Positions 41,849-51,176 of a DNA stretch of 64,000 nt are shown one piece after another. The position numbers were made by a program, and so were the translations under genes. The number at the start of each line of letters is the position of its first letter. The first letter of the stretch is position 1. The stretch spans positions 88,176-152,175 of the forward strand of contig NZ_CALJHY010000009.1 in NCBI RefSeq assembly GCF_937770335.1. The letters run 5' to 3'. The notes beneath the pieces were generated by a model, which ran no database searches, had not been told where the DNA came from, and worked only from the letters and a program-made list of their open reading frames with translations. This DNA comes from an uncultured Glaciecola sp. (GTDB taxonomy: Bacteria > Pseudomonadota > Gammaproteobacteria > Enterobacterales > Alteromonadaceae).

Positions 41849-42129
41849 TTACTTGTCTTTAATTGTGGTTAATAAGGCGATTTTTTCCACTCATTTAGTA
41901 AGAAAATCGGTCATACCAACTTTGATACAGCGTTCTCGGATCTGTCTGTTCAAACTTATTAAATATCGCTCGTATTTTTTCAGGCGCGATTACAACGCCT
42001 GTATCTCGACCCTTTGCAGTTAGCCAAAAATTTTATATTTAAGGTGTCGTGTTTATTTAAAATATAAGCACTAATCATTTGTTCAATGGCCCTTTGACAT
42101 TCTGGGGCAGTGATTGCTAGCTGGGCACT
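41849..42129 (-). pseudogene. Remnant of a hybrid histidine kinase
   Basis: Three frames joined by lesions match a hybrid sensor kinase in the right order. The 5' part (42129 to about 42020) resembles the segment before the HATPase G1 box. The middle (42032 to about 41940) reads DTGVVIAPEKIRAIFNKFEQTD, close to the usual DTGIGIAPEKI..IFNKFEQAD. Then an internal deletion removes the rest, and in a shifted frame RERCIKVGMTDFLTK, the end of a receiver domain, follows with a TGA where Pro is usual, then VEKIALLTTIKDK. No intact product is possible. This was found by translating the gap, and the match is by eye. Confidence 0.72.
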
Positions 42130-42154
42130 TTATTACTCATATTCAGGAGGTTAA

Positions 42155-42916
42155 ATGTTTACACGCGCGATAGTACGAAAGCCTTGTGAAGCTATAGTTA
42201 ACGGACTAACCACAGCAAACTTGGGCGCACCCGACTACGCACTCGCTTGTGAGCAACACCAAGATTATGTGACTGCATTACAAGAGTGCGGGCTGCAAGT
42301 AACCGAATTACCTGCTTTAAAAGACTACCCAGATTCTTGCTTTGTTGAAGATGTCGCATTGCTTACTCAGCATTGCGCTATTTTAACCCATCCGGGTGCG
42401 CTCAGTCGCAAAGGGGAAGTCGCTTATATTACAGCTGCACTAAACGCCTTTTATTCTTCAACACAGGCCATCAGTGATAAGGGCCATGCCGAAGCAGGCG
42501 ATATCATGATGGTAGGTAGTCACTTCTACATTGGGTTATCAGAACGAACTAACCTAATCGGTGCTAACGAGATCATTCGTATTCTAAGCAAACATGGCTT
42601 ATCTGGATCTACCGTTAAGATGAAGGAATTACTGCATTTAAAAACGGGTGTTAGTTATTTAGAAAACAATAATCTACTCGCCTATGGTGAGATAATGTCA
42701 CACCCCGACTTTGCTGAATATAGGCGCATCGAAGTTCATGAAGATGAGCAATATGCAGCGAATAGTTTATGGATAAACGGAACCATTTTACTACCTAAAG
42801 GTTTTCCCAACACACTGAAAGCAGTTCAACAATTGGGTTATGAAACCAGAGAAGTTGCAATGTCTGAGTTTCAAAAGATCGATGGAGGCCTAAGTTGTTT
42901 GTCTCTGCGTTTTTAG
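42155..42916 (+). CDS. Dimethylarginine dimethylaminohydrolase (DDAH)
   Basis: Guanidino-modifying hydrolase that splits N-omega-methylated arginines into citrulline and methylamines. The 253 residues align in length with P. aeruginosa DDAH, and the catalytic residues fall one position before its E114/H162/C249: Glu113 (HAEAGDIM), His161 (LLHLKTGVSYLE) and Cys248 (DGGLSCLS). AGGAGG lies five bases before the ATG. No nitric-oxide synthase or arginine-pathway gene is adjacent. A role in scavenging methylarginines as nitrogen source is inference. Confidence 0.92.
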   Translation: MFTRAIVRKPCEAIVNGLTTANLGAPDYALACEQHQDYVTALQECGLQVTELPALKDYPDSCFVEDVALLTQHCAILTHPGALSRKGEVAYITAALNAFYSSTQAISDKGHAEAGDIMMVGSHFYIGLSERTNLIGANEIIRILSKHGLSGSTVKMKELLHLKTGVSYLENNNLLAYGEIMSHPDFAEYRRIEVHEDEQYAANSLWINGTILLPKGFPNTLKAVQQLGYETREVAMSEFQKIDGGLSCLSLRF

Positions 42917-43079
42917 TAAAACTACATTTTCATGAAATACAGTATAGCGAGTAATGCCAAGCCAACAAGAATTAACAAAGTAACATTGGGCACAAAATAC
43001 GGAAATACAAAAAGCTGGACAGTGTTGCCGAATTAGGTCAGGTTTGAAGAGATAATACCAATACCGAATAAGGAAATTA

Positions 43080-44504
43080 ATGTATACATTTACAAAAAAA
43101 ATGCTAACCACGTTAACTACTATTGCATTAACAACAAGTGTGCTTGCAAGTGATTTAACGACTGATCAGCAACTAGCCCGAGCTATCTATAAAGAAGCAG
43201 TCGAGACGCCAACATCAGTTGACCAACAAGGCTCTACTGTTGTGCTCGCCAATAAATTCAAAGGCCACTTACAAGCGGCTGGCTTTGCTGACGAAGATAT
43301 CACCGTCCTAGATATGGATGGATTAGGTGGTTTGATAGTGCGTTACCGTGGTAGTGAAAACGCTAAAAAAGGCATCGGCTTTTTAGGCCACATGGATGTT
43401 GTAACCGCCTATAAAAAAGACTGGGTCTTAGACCCCTTTACACTAACAGAAAAAGACGGATATTTTATGGGCCGCGGTGTGGCGGATAACAAAGCCGGTG
43501 TGGTCGGAATTCTTGCAACTTTTATTAAGCTAAAGAAACAAGGTTATGTGCCCAATCGTGATCTCTATATTATTTTTACGGGTGATGAAGAAACTGGAAT
43601 GACGACGACCATTGCGCTGGCAAATATGGCCGCAAAAGCAAAAAATTACGGTGATCTACTGAATATTGAGTTTGCTTTTAATGGTGATGCTGGTGGCGGC
43701 ATGCTGACGACAGAGGGTAAAGCCATTCAATATGGCATTCAGGCTGCTGAAAAAACCTATCACACGCTTAACCTAACGGTGAAAAACTCCGGTGGTCATA
43801 GCAGTCGTCCGCGTAAAGATAATGCTATTTATCAATTGATGGCTGCATTAAAGAAAATCCAAGGCTATGAGTTTCCAGTGATGGTGAATGAGGTGACTTC
43901 CGGGTTTTTAATCGCCATGGCAGAAAAAGAAACGCCTGAGAATGCAGCCGCTTTACGCAGCATAGTAAAAAATACAGATGATAAGGAAGCCGCTGCTCAA
44001 TTATCTAAATCAGTCCTTTTTAATGCCACGCTTCGCACCACATGCGTCGCAACCATGCTAGAGGCAGGACATGCGGAGAACGCGTTACCACAGTCTGCAA
44101 CTGCCACAATTAATTGTCGTATTATGCCTGGCACTACTCCAGAGGCGGTTGAACATAAACTCGCTGATATTATTGACGATAAGGATGTGGTTATCACTGC
44201 CCTTGCCGAATCAACCTATGCCGACGCATCACCACTCAAGCCAATTGTGATGGATGCTGTTAAATATGCTATCTCAGCGCATTATGGTGATGTGAATATT
44301 GTACCTAATATGTCAACAGGAGGTACCGACGGCAAAGAGTTCCGTGCTCTTGGCATTCCAGTGTATGGTGTAAGCGGTATGTTTGCTGTATCGGGTGAAT
44401 CAAACGCTCACGGCTTAAATGAAAAAGTACAAGTTCAAAGCTTTTATCGTTCACTTGACCACTGGGAAAGGTTAATAAAACACGCCACCGGCGGTGTTAA
44501 ATAG
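43080..44504 (+). CDS. Secreted M20-family metallopeptidase
   Basis: Exported di-zinc peptidase of 474 residues. Signal peptide (1-24, ending SVLAS). Zinc ligands and catalytic residues are intact: GHMDVV (His, Asp), GRGVADNKAG (bridging Asp), GDEETG (general base Glu), FNGDAGGG (Asp) and AHGLNEKV (His). The dimerisation domain includes NSGGHSSRPRKDNAIY. M20 exopeptidases of this kind trim short peptides outside or in the periplasm. AAGGAAA precedes the ATG. Confidence 0.93.
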   Translation: MYTFTKKMLTTLTTIALTTSVLASDLTTDQQLARAIYKEAVETPTSVDQQGSTVVLANKFKGHLQAAGFADEDITVLDMDGLGGLIVRYRGSENAKKGIGFLGHMDVVTAYKKDWVLDPFTLTEKDGYFMGRGVADNKAGVVGILATFIKLKKQGYVPNRDLYIIFTGDEETGMTTTIALANMAAKAKNYGDLLNIEFAFNGDAGGGMLTTEGKAIQYGIQAAEKTYHTLNLTVKNSGGHSSRPRKDNAIYQLMAALKKIQGYEFPVMVNEVTSGFLIAMAEKETPENAAALRSIVKNTDDKEAAAQLSKSVLFNATLRTTCVATMLEAGHAENALPQSATATINCRIMPGTTPEAVEHKLADIIDDKDVVITALAESTYADASPLKPIVMDAVKYAISAHYGDVNIVPNMSTGGTDGKEFRALGIPVYGVSGMFAVSGESNAHGLNEKVQVQSFYRSLDHWERLIKHATGGVK

Positions 44505-44581
44505 TCAATAGCAATGTCATGCGAACGCTGTTGCTCGGTTTTTGCATGACCGCTCCCTTACCTCACCATGCTCCGACTTTC

Positions 44582-45034
44582 TCAGTCAGTGGTTTTGTTA
44601 TTTCGGCACTTAAAGAAAGCATTTGATTCTAGTGTCATCACTGTCACATCATGCTGATTTACAATCTCATAATTCACACAAATTAACCCAACACCGGGTT
44701 TACTCTCAGACAATCTGCACTCACTCACACTACTTTTTACACTTAGAATATAGCCCGGATACACCGGCTTTAACCACTTCAGATTATTGATCCCTGGCGA
44801 ACCAAGTGAGCCATGTTCTTCTGGTAAGTTATCAATCAGCATGCGCATGAACATCGCCGAAGTATGCCATCCACTCGCACATAATCCGCCAAACAGGGAT
44901 TGTTTCGCGGCCTCATTATCTAAATGGAAAAACTGAGGGTCATATTTGCTGGCAAACTCTTTTATTTCACTTTCCGTTACCTGATATGCACCAAACTGAG
45001 ATGTTTGACCCGGTTGATAATCTTCGAAGTACAT
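44582..45034 (-). CDS. MaoC-family hot-dog hydratase
   Basis: Predicted enoyl-CoA hydratase of 150 residues. The hydratase-2 motif lies at about 30-60: SKYDPQFFHLDNEAA with the Asp/His pair, then FGGLCASGWHTSAM. Substrate unknown. AAGGATAGGAAAA precedes the ATG. Single gene, convergent with the M20 peptidase gene. Confidence 0.88.
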   Translation of the reverse strand: MYFEDYQPGQTSQFGAYQVTESEIKEFASKYDPQFFHLDNEAAKQSLFGGLCASGWHTSAMFMRMLIDNLPEEHGSLGSPGINNLKWLKPVYPGYILSVKSSVSECRLSESKPGVGLICVNYEIVNQHDVTVMTLESNAFFKCRNNKTTD

Positions 45035-45477
45035 ATGTTTTCCTATCCTTTATTGTAGTAAAACTGATTCAACATTAATTAACCGCGCATTCTGCTAGCA
45101 CGCATAAATTAAGAGTAAACACTATCCTTATCCGTTTCAATATACTTTACTTTTATTTTATTTTCGTTCGATTCCTGGCTTTATCATGCCCTATATTTTT
45201 TGTTTTAAGAGGTGTCTGAGCTTTTTGCAGCAAGAAAACTTGGTGTTTAACGTTAACCTAAATATCGGCTTATCATAACGTCCAATTCAACCTCGATAAT
45301 GTTTTCATAAAGCGCCAGAAAAATGCTAATATTTTAAGAAGTTGTTAATTAGATTAATGATTCAATAAATTAGCCAAAGGTCTCCTCATATGACCTTTAC
45401 CTTGAAGAATCAATGCATGTTGAATAGCTGAGTTACATCCTCTATTCTTGCTGCACTCGACAAATGATATTGATAAT
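45035..45477. other. Gene-free stretch before the hybrid kinase
   Basis: About 440 bp between divergent genes, AT-rich, no gene seen. AAAGGTC / GACCTTT (45376-45382 and 45392-45398) form a small inverted repeat 80 bp before the kinase start, a possible regulator site. Confidence 0.4.
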
Positions 45478-48081
45478 ATGCATAACGAAAAACTACACAT
45501 TGAATTATTCATTCAGCCAGTTTTGTTGGTCGATCAAAATCAACACCTAATCGCTTCAAATTCAGCATTTGATGAGCATATTGTATTGCACAACTCGCAG
45601 GATGATCTGTTGCAAAAATTAAGCCCGTTAATTAAGGGCGAAAGAGACCGGTTGCTTTATGTAAACGAAGAACAAGAATTTGTATTAACGTCATTACCTA
45701 TTCAACGTAATCGATGGTTAATAAGGTGCGATTCAGCAAAGTCATCGGCACTGGCTACTCGTTACCAAAATATTTTAGCAGCGACTGATCAGGTCTCTGA
45801 TGCCGTAATTATTTGTGATGTTTATACCAACATAGAAATAGTAAATGAAAAATTTCAGTCCTTATTTCCAACTATTTCGCAACGACACCTAGAAGGCAAA
45901 CCGGTAATTGAGTTGGTCACTCAAGTGCTAAACTATATTTTACCAAATCAAATTAAAAAATCAAAAGTACTGTCCCGCTTCATCAGAAAAATTTTGACAC
46001 TGAAGCAACCTTGCAAGTTCGGTTTTACTATCAATGGACGCTATCTAGAATATCGAGACAGAATTAGCTACTCAGGTGAACGAATTGGCCTTTTAATAGA
46101 TGAGACAAAGCATAAGGAACTCAGAGACCAACTTCAAATTGCTTACGATGAAGCCAATAAATTAAGTCTGGCAAAAAGTGATTTTATGGCCGCCATGAGT
46201 CACGAAGTTAGAACCCCCTTGAATGCAATAATCGGTATATTGGAATTATGCGAATATGATGAAAAGTTAGTCGGTAATGAATACATTTCAAGAATAAAGT
46301 ACAGCGCCGACCATCTGCTGCGACTCATAAATGACGTATTAGATTTCACCAAATTTGATGCTGAAATGGCAGACCTAGCGCCTGTAACCGTAGATATACG
46401 AAGACTGTGTGAACAGCGTATAGAAGATTTTATAGGCCAAGCTCACCTCAAAAATATAACAATGTCGCTTTTTGTTGACCCCAGAATTCCGCGTTTAATT
46501 TTAGTAGACGATGTACGTGTTATTCAAGTACTCAGTAATTTAATCAGTAATGCGCTCAAATTTAACACGAGTGAGCTTCCAGAAGTCTCGGTCATTGTTG
46601 ATATGTCAGTGAAAACTGATGTAATTCGGTTTCATATAAAAGATAATGGCATTGGCATTTCCAAGTCACACCAAGAAGTTATTTTTACAGGATTTTCACA
46701 GGCCACACCCGGTATTCATAGAGAATTCGGAGGAACGGGCCTTGGATTAAGTATATGCCAAAAAATATGTACTTTGATGGGAGGGAAACTACACGTAAAA
46801 AGTGAACCTGGAATGGGCACGGTGTTTACGTTTGAGATCCCCTTAATTGCGCAAAGTGCAGCAGAACTAGATTTTTTAAAAACGGAGGTGTTTCAGCAAA
46901 CAACAGTGTTGACCAATGATGCTCGTTTTTATAAAACACTTCGACAGTATTCGAATTTCTTGGGCTTTAAATGTGAGTTAATTATTGAAATACCAGACAG
47001 CTTAGAGCTGGATCAAATGCTCATCGCCTCGTCTTCTTCAATATCCGAAATTATGCATAATGATAAGCCTAATCATGTGGCGATATTATTTGATAATTCA
47101 CCTTTAAAAGAATTCTCTAGCCTTCACCAGATACAGAAAGTGCCATTAAAACTCTCCAGTTTGGAGTCTTTTATTTGTAGTCAACGAACTTCTCCAATCT
47201 TCAAAGAAAAAGCGAAGGTTAAACCGACCATTAACAGAAAGTTGAGAGCGTTAGTGGTTGAAGATAACAAGGACAACATGTTTGTGCTGCGCAAACAATT
47301 TTCATCTTTGGGAATAGAAGCGTCATTTGCTATGGGCGCCGAAGATGCGATTATTTATTTTGAGCAGCAGGCATTCGACATAGTATTGAGCGATTACCAA
47401 ATGCCAGCCATCTCTGGATCAGAGCTGTTGGCTATGTTGGTCGAAATAGAAGAAAAAGAAGATAAGCCTAGAGCGACAAAGTTGATACTGACAGCTGACA
47501 AAACACAAGCGTGTTATGAAAATTGTATGCGTGCAGGAGCTGACCAAGTCATCTATAAACCGCTTACGTTGTCACAATTATCAATAATATTTTCAGACAC
47601 GACTCTCACAACATCATCTGAACAAATTGAAAAATACGAACACATAGATGAGAGCTTGGAAGAAGAAGACGACGAAGCCTTTTTCTTTGGTGAAAGCCAC
47701 GTTACCACTAAGCTTCATGGAGCTGCGATGGAACAGTTTTCACCCGAATCAATCTATTCTTATATTGGTGAGGTAACAATTGACGAAATGAAATCCTTCC
47801 TATTAGAATACTTTCAAAACTTGAAAGATATTAGAATTGAAATGACCGAATTCGCGGACGCCAAACAATGGGAGAGTCTAAAAAAGATAGCGCACAGCTT
47901 AAAAAGTAGCGCTCTGATTGTGGGTGCCCAAGAACTGAGTTCACATTGTGAAAGTATCGAAGAGTTAAATTTTGATAATACTAGCGAGCAGCAATTAAAA
48001 AGTGCTTGGCACGAAATAAATAGCAGTATTGAACAATTAGTTTACCTCTTACAAATGGAATTGAATAACAATGAAACCTAA
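45478..48081 (+). CDS. Hybrid histidine kinase PAS-HisKA-HATPase-REC-HPt
   Basis: Soluble multidomain kinase of 867 residues without membrane segments. Two N-terminal PAS-like regions (about 10-75 and 95-215), a coiled coil, HisKA with His242 (AAMSHEVRTPLNA), HATPase (NLISNALKFN, DNGIGIS, GGTGLGLSIC), a degenerate middle region (470-590), a receiver with Asp639 (VLSDYQMPA) and an HPt with His806 (IAHSLKSSA). This is a complete internal phosphorelay, ArcB/TorS-like. The frame opens at a TTG at 45448; the ATG at 45478 is preferred, though neither has a good ribosome-binding site. It overlaps the next gene by 11 bp and is convergent with the GGDEF-EAL/H-NOX operon. Confidence 0.9.
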   Translation: MHNEKLHIELFIQPVLLVDQNQHLIASNSAFDEHIVLHNSQDDLLQKLSPLIKGERDRLLYVNEEQEFVLTSLPIQRNRWLIRCDSAKSSALATRYQNILAATDQVSDAVIICDVYTNIEIVNEKFQSLFPTISQRHLEGKPVIELVTQVLNYILPNQIKKSKVLSRFIRKILTLKQPCKFGFTINGRYLEYRDRISYSGERIGLLIDETKHKELRDQLQIAYDEANKLSLAKSDFMAAMSHEVRTPLNAIIGILELCEYDEKLVGNEYISRIKYSADHLLRLINDVLDFTKFDAEMADLAPVTVDIRRLCEQRIEDFIGQAHLKNITMSLFVDPRIPRLILVDDVRVIQVLSNLISNALKFNTSELPEVSVIVDMSVKTDVIRFHIKDNGIGISKSHQEVIFTGFSQATPGIHREFGGTGLGLSICQKICTLMGGKLHVKSEPGMGTVFTFEIPLIAQSAAELDFLKTEVFQQTTVLTNDARFYKTLRQYSNFLGFKCELIIEIPDSLELDQMLIASSSSISEIMHNDKPNHVAILFDNSPLKEFSSLHQIQKVPLKLSSLESFICSQRTSPIFKEKAKVKPTINRKLRALVVEDNKDNMFVLRKQFSSLGIEASFAMGAEDAIIYFEQQAFDIVLSDYQMPAISGSELLAMLVEIEEKEDKPRATKLILTADKTQACYENCMRAGADQVIYKPLTLSQLSIIFSDTTLTTSSEQIEKYEHIDESLEEEDDEAFFFGESHVTTKLHGAAMEQFSPESIYSYIGEVTIDEMKSFLLEYFQNLKDIRIEMTEFADAKQWESLKKIAHSLKSSALIVGAQELSSHCESIEELNFDNTSEQQLKSAWHEINSSIEQLVYLLQMELNNNET

Positions 48082-49300
48082 ATTAGACAATCACATTGTC
48101 GTGTTTCAAACCAACGCAGATAGCGATCGGATAGTCATTAGTACGCTGACAAACCATTTTAAAAGGGTGACCGTAGTCCAAACATTAAAGGATTTATGCA
48201 GACTACTTGTTAACAAAACACCCAAAGTATTTTTAATCACTGGCGAAAGCATGCCTAATACCCTAACAAGTTATTATCGTGCATTGGATGCAGTTTCAGA
48301 ATATAAAATTTGTGACCACAGAATAGTATCACTCATACCGCGGCAAGACGAAGGTGAAGCATATAACGCATTTCGTAGCGGCGTAATTGATGATTATTTA
48401 GTGGCAAGGCCGGTCTATGAAATACATCGCGTTATTTTAATCTGTGAACATTTATTAATTCAGTTAGGCGTTACTGTAAACCTAAAAAGTAATGATGTTG
48501 AGTTTGTTGAACAAATAGCAAATGTTACTCCAGACGTTATATTGTCTATGGTGAAAGGGTTAGAGAGAAAATCAGCACTGCGTTTTGAATTTGAAAATTG
48601 CATTATAGAAATTGATCGCGCCTTAGATAGTGCAACTGAAAAAATCCAGCTTAATCAGACCGTTGAATTGGATATTGCAAAGCTTAAAGAAACACTTGCC
48701 GTTATACGTTCAAATGAAATCAGGCCAGAATTACTCAAAATTCAGCAAAAAGCGATGGATTTGCTAGAACATGCCCTCGGCACCTCCAACAAGGAAGAAA
48801 ACAAATCAGATATTTTGCAGATCACTGATATTAAGCCAGATTCTCAACATCATGCTTTTAACAAACTTTATCAACAAGATCTCAATCCAGACTCGTTGAA
48901 AGACTATCCAGATAAAATCCCTTCCATTTTAGTGGTTGAGGATGATCTGATTAGTCTGCAACTAACACAGAAATTGTTGAACAATTATAAGGTAAAACTA
49001 GACGTTGCTAAAACCGGCAGAAAAGCATTCGCGGCACTTACAAGTCAACGTTATGATTTAATATTGTTGGACATAAACTTACCCGACACAAACGGTATTT
49101 ATATTGTAGGGCAAATTAGCAATGGGGATGGTATTAATAGTGACACTCCAATTATTATGCTGTCAGGAAGCAAAGATAAAGCGACGGTATCGCAAGCAAT
49201 TAAAAGCGGCGCCAAAGGTTACATCATAAAGCCATTATACAAAGACTTAATAAATAAATTATTTACTAAATATAACCTCCCGATAATGGCTAAAAATTAA
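48071..49300 (+). CDS. Two-receiver response regulator without output domain
   Basis: Protein of 409 residues. The C-terminal receiver (about 285-409) is intact: VVEDDLISLQL, phospho-acceptor Asp334 (ILLDINLPDTNG), Ser/Thr in IIMLSGS and Lys in GYIIKPL. Residues 10-130 look like a degenerate receiver, without the phospho-acceptor Asp, and a helical stretch (about 140-240) lies between. No DNA-binding or enzymatic output. It overlaps the upstream kinase by 11 bp and is the obvious target of its HPt. What it acts on is unknown; the facing c-di-GMP operon is one candidate. Confidence 0.86.
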   Translation: MKPKLDNHIVVFQTNADSDRIVISTLTNHFKRVTVVQTLKDLCRLLVNKTPKVFLITGESMPNTLTSYYRALDAVSEYKICDHRIVSLIPRQDEGEAYNAFRSGVIDDYLVARPVYEIHRVILICEHLLIQLGVTVNLKSNDVEFVEQIANVTPDVILSMVKGLERKSALRFEFENCIIEIDRALDSATEKIQLNQTVELDIAKLKETLAVIRSNEIRPELLKIQQKAMDLLEHALGTSNKEENKSDILQITDIKPDSQHHAFNKLYQQDLNPDSLKDYPDKIPSILVVEDDLISLQLTQKLLNNYKVKLDVAKTGRKAFAALTSQRYDLILLDINLPDTNGIYIVGQISNGDGINSDTPIIMLSGSKDKATVSQAIKSGAKGYIIKPLYKDLINKLFTKYNLPIMAKN

Positions 49301-49346
49301 TAGTTTTACGCTTTGCGCAATTTAGATTTGGGAGTAATCTGACCTA

Positions 49347-51176
49347 TTAAAATGAATGAATTTTGTAGTTCTGAATAAACGAAAGCGCATCCGCGGCTGG
49401 CACTGGGCGGCAAAAATAATAGCCTTGTAGAACGTCGCAACCATTGTCAGCGAGATACCGAGCCTGACCTTTTGTTTCGACTCCTTCGGCAACAAATAGT
49501 AAACCTAAGTCATGACTTAATGAGATTGATGCCTTACAAATTTTAGCATTATCAGTGTCTTCCTCCAGATTAGAAACGAATGACCTATCAAGCTTCAGGG
49601 TTTGCACAGGCAGGTTTTTCAAATACGACAATGATGAATATCCAGTCCCAAAATCATCAATGGCAAGTTCAAATCCCATGGACCTAATTTCGTTTAATGT
49701 CCTAGTAGATTGCTCAGGGTCTTCCATTGCAATTGATTCTGTAATTTCTAGCTCTACCATATGCGGATTAATCTTGTATTTGTTGACCAGCAAACGCAAA
49801 TCATCCACAAAGCGAGTGTCTGCAATCTGTTTAGCTGATATGTTAACCGCAATTTTAATGGGTATTTCAGAGGCACTTGACCAATCAAGTAATTGTTTGA
49901 ATGCGGTTTCAATTACCCAAGCGCCAACTTCATAAATTAACCCCCGCTCTTCAGCGATCGTAATAAATTTTTGAGGCGACACAAAGCCTAAGGTTGCATG
50001 GTTCCAACGTATTAATGCTTCAACACCGAACTTTATTCGGTCACCCAAATAGATTTGAGGCTGATAATATAGTTCAAGTTCGTCTCTAACCAAAGCTATG
50101 CGAAGTTCCTTCTCAAACATGTTGTTTTCTTCAACCATCCTATTTAATTCATTTGTAAAAAAGCTATAGCTACCTCTACCATGAGCCTTAACATAACACA
50201 TAGCCACATCTGCATTTTTGACCAATTCATCAACTGATTGCCCGTCGTGAGGGTAGACGGAAACACCCACAGACGGGCTTGACGTGAGTTCTTCCCCCCC
50301 CCAAAAAAAGTAAGGCAAACTTAATGCATCAACAATTGCTTTGGCCGTTGATGCTATAAAAGAAATATCTTCAAAATCGGTCAATATGACTAAGAATTCA
50401 TCGCCACCAATTCTAGCGATGTAGTCATTGTTCCTTATACAAATATCAGTTAAGCGCGACGCTATTATCTTTAGCATTGCATCGCCAAGTTTGGATCCTC
50501 GGGTAACATTGACTCGTTTGAAATGGTCCATATCGATAGACAACACTGCCACACTGTTTTTGGTTTGTTTTGCGCTGCTCAGAGCTTGCGTCAAAATACC
50601 TTCAATTCTATAGCGATTATACAGTTTGGTTAAAGAGTCATGGTTTGCAAGATGATAGATTCTTTTTTTATTTTTTTTTTGTAACGTGACATCTTCGCAG
50701 TTGAACTGAAAATTAGTGAGGCTTTCTGCTTTATCCATTATGGGCGATATAGTAATTTTAAGTGAGTAACTTGATTTGGCAATGCTTGAACCTTCTACTT
50801 CACCATGCCAAGGTGTTTTATGTTGAAATACATGATTCATACCTTGAATATATTCTGTACCTAAAACAAGCTCTAGACTACTAATATTTTTACCAGTGAC
50901 TTGCTGTTGAGTATAGCCACTAATCACGGCAAATGATTTATTTACATACTCAATAATGCCTTGTAAATCGGTTATTAACGTAATGATATGACTTTGTTCC
51001 ACCGCCACGGTCAGTTTTTGTAAATCAAGAACTGCCTTAACTAATTTCTGATTAGACAAATAGACTTCTTTATTTTTTGCTTCAAAAATAGATTCGGCAG
51101 CGACACGAGCGGTTTTTTCGCGTTGCAGTCGCCGCTCTAAAAATTCAATTTTTGCATGCATCTCATTGAAAATCAT
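49347..51176 (-). CDS. PAS-GGDEF-EAL c-di-GMP enzyme paired with H-NOX
   Basis: Cyclic-di-GMP synthase/phosphodiesterase of 609 residues: N-terminal coiled coil (1-55), PAS (about 57-165), GGDEF (about 180-335; RIGGDEF at 255-261, intact) and EAL (about 350-600; EAL at 386-388, DDFGTGYSS intact). Both activities look possible. Its ATG overlaps the H-NOX stop by 4 bp, the arrangement of H-NOX-associated c-di-GMP enzymes, in which NO-bound H-NOX changes c-di-GMP turnover. Two homopolymer tracts sit in the coding strand: A10 near codon 167 and T7G9 near codon 292. The latter is inside the GGDEF domain, so slippage would truncate it. Confidence 0.93.
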   Translation of the reverse strand: MIFNEMHAKIEFLERRLQREKTARVAAESIFEAKNKEVYLSNQKLVKAVLDLQKLTVAVEQSHIITLITDLQGIIEYVNKSFAVISGYTQQQVTGKNISSLELVLGTEYIQGMNHVFQHKTPWHGEVEGSSIAKSSYSLKITISPIMDKAESLTNFQFNCEDVTLQKKNKKRIYHLANHDSLTKLYNRYRIEGILTQALSSAKQTKNSVAVLSIDMDHFKRVNVTRGSKLGDAMLKIIASRLTDICIRNNDYIARIGGDEFLVILTDFEDISFIASTAKAIVDALSLPYFFWGGEELTSSPSVGVSVYPHDGQSVDELVKNADVAMCYVKAHGRGSYSFFTNELNRMVEENNMFEKELRIALVRDELELYYQPQIYLGDRIKFGVEALIRWNHATLGFVSPQKFITIAEERGLIYEVGAWVIETAFKQLLDWSSASEIPIKIAVNISAKQIADTRFVDDLRLLVNKYKINPHMVELEITESIAMEDPEQSTRTLNEIRSMGFELAIDDFGTGYSSLSYLKNLPVQTLKLDRSFVSNLEEDTDNAKICKASISLSHDLGLLFVAEGVETKGQARYLADNGCDVLQGYYFCRPVPAADALSFIQNYKIHSF

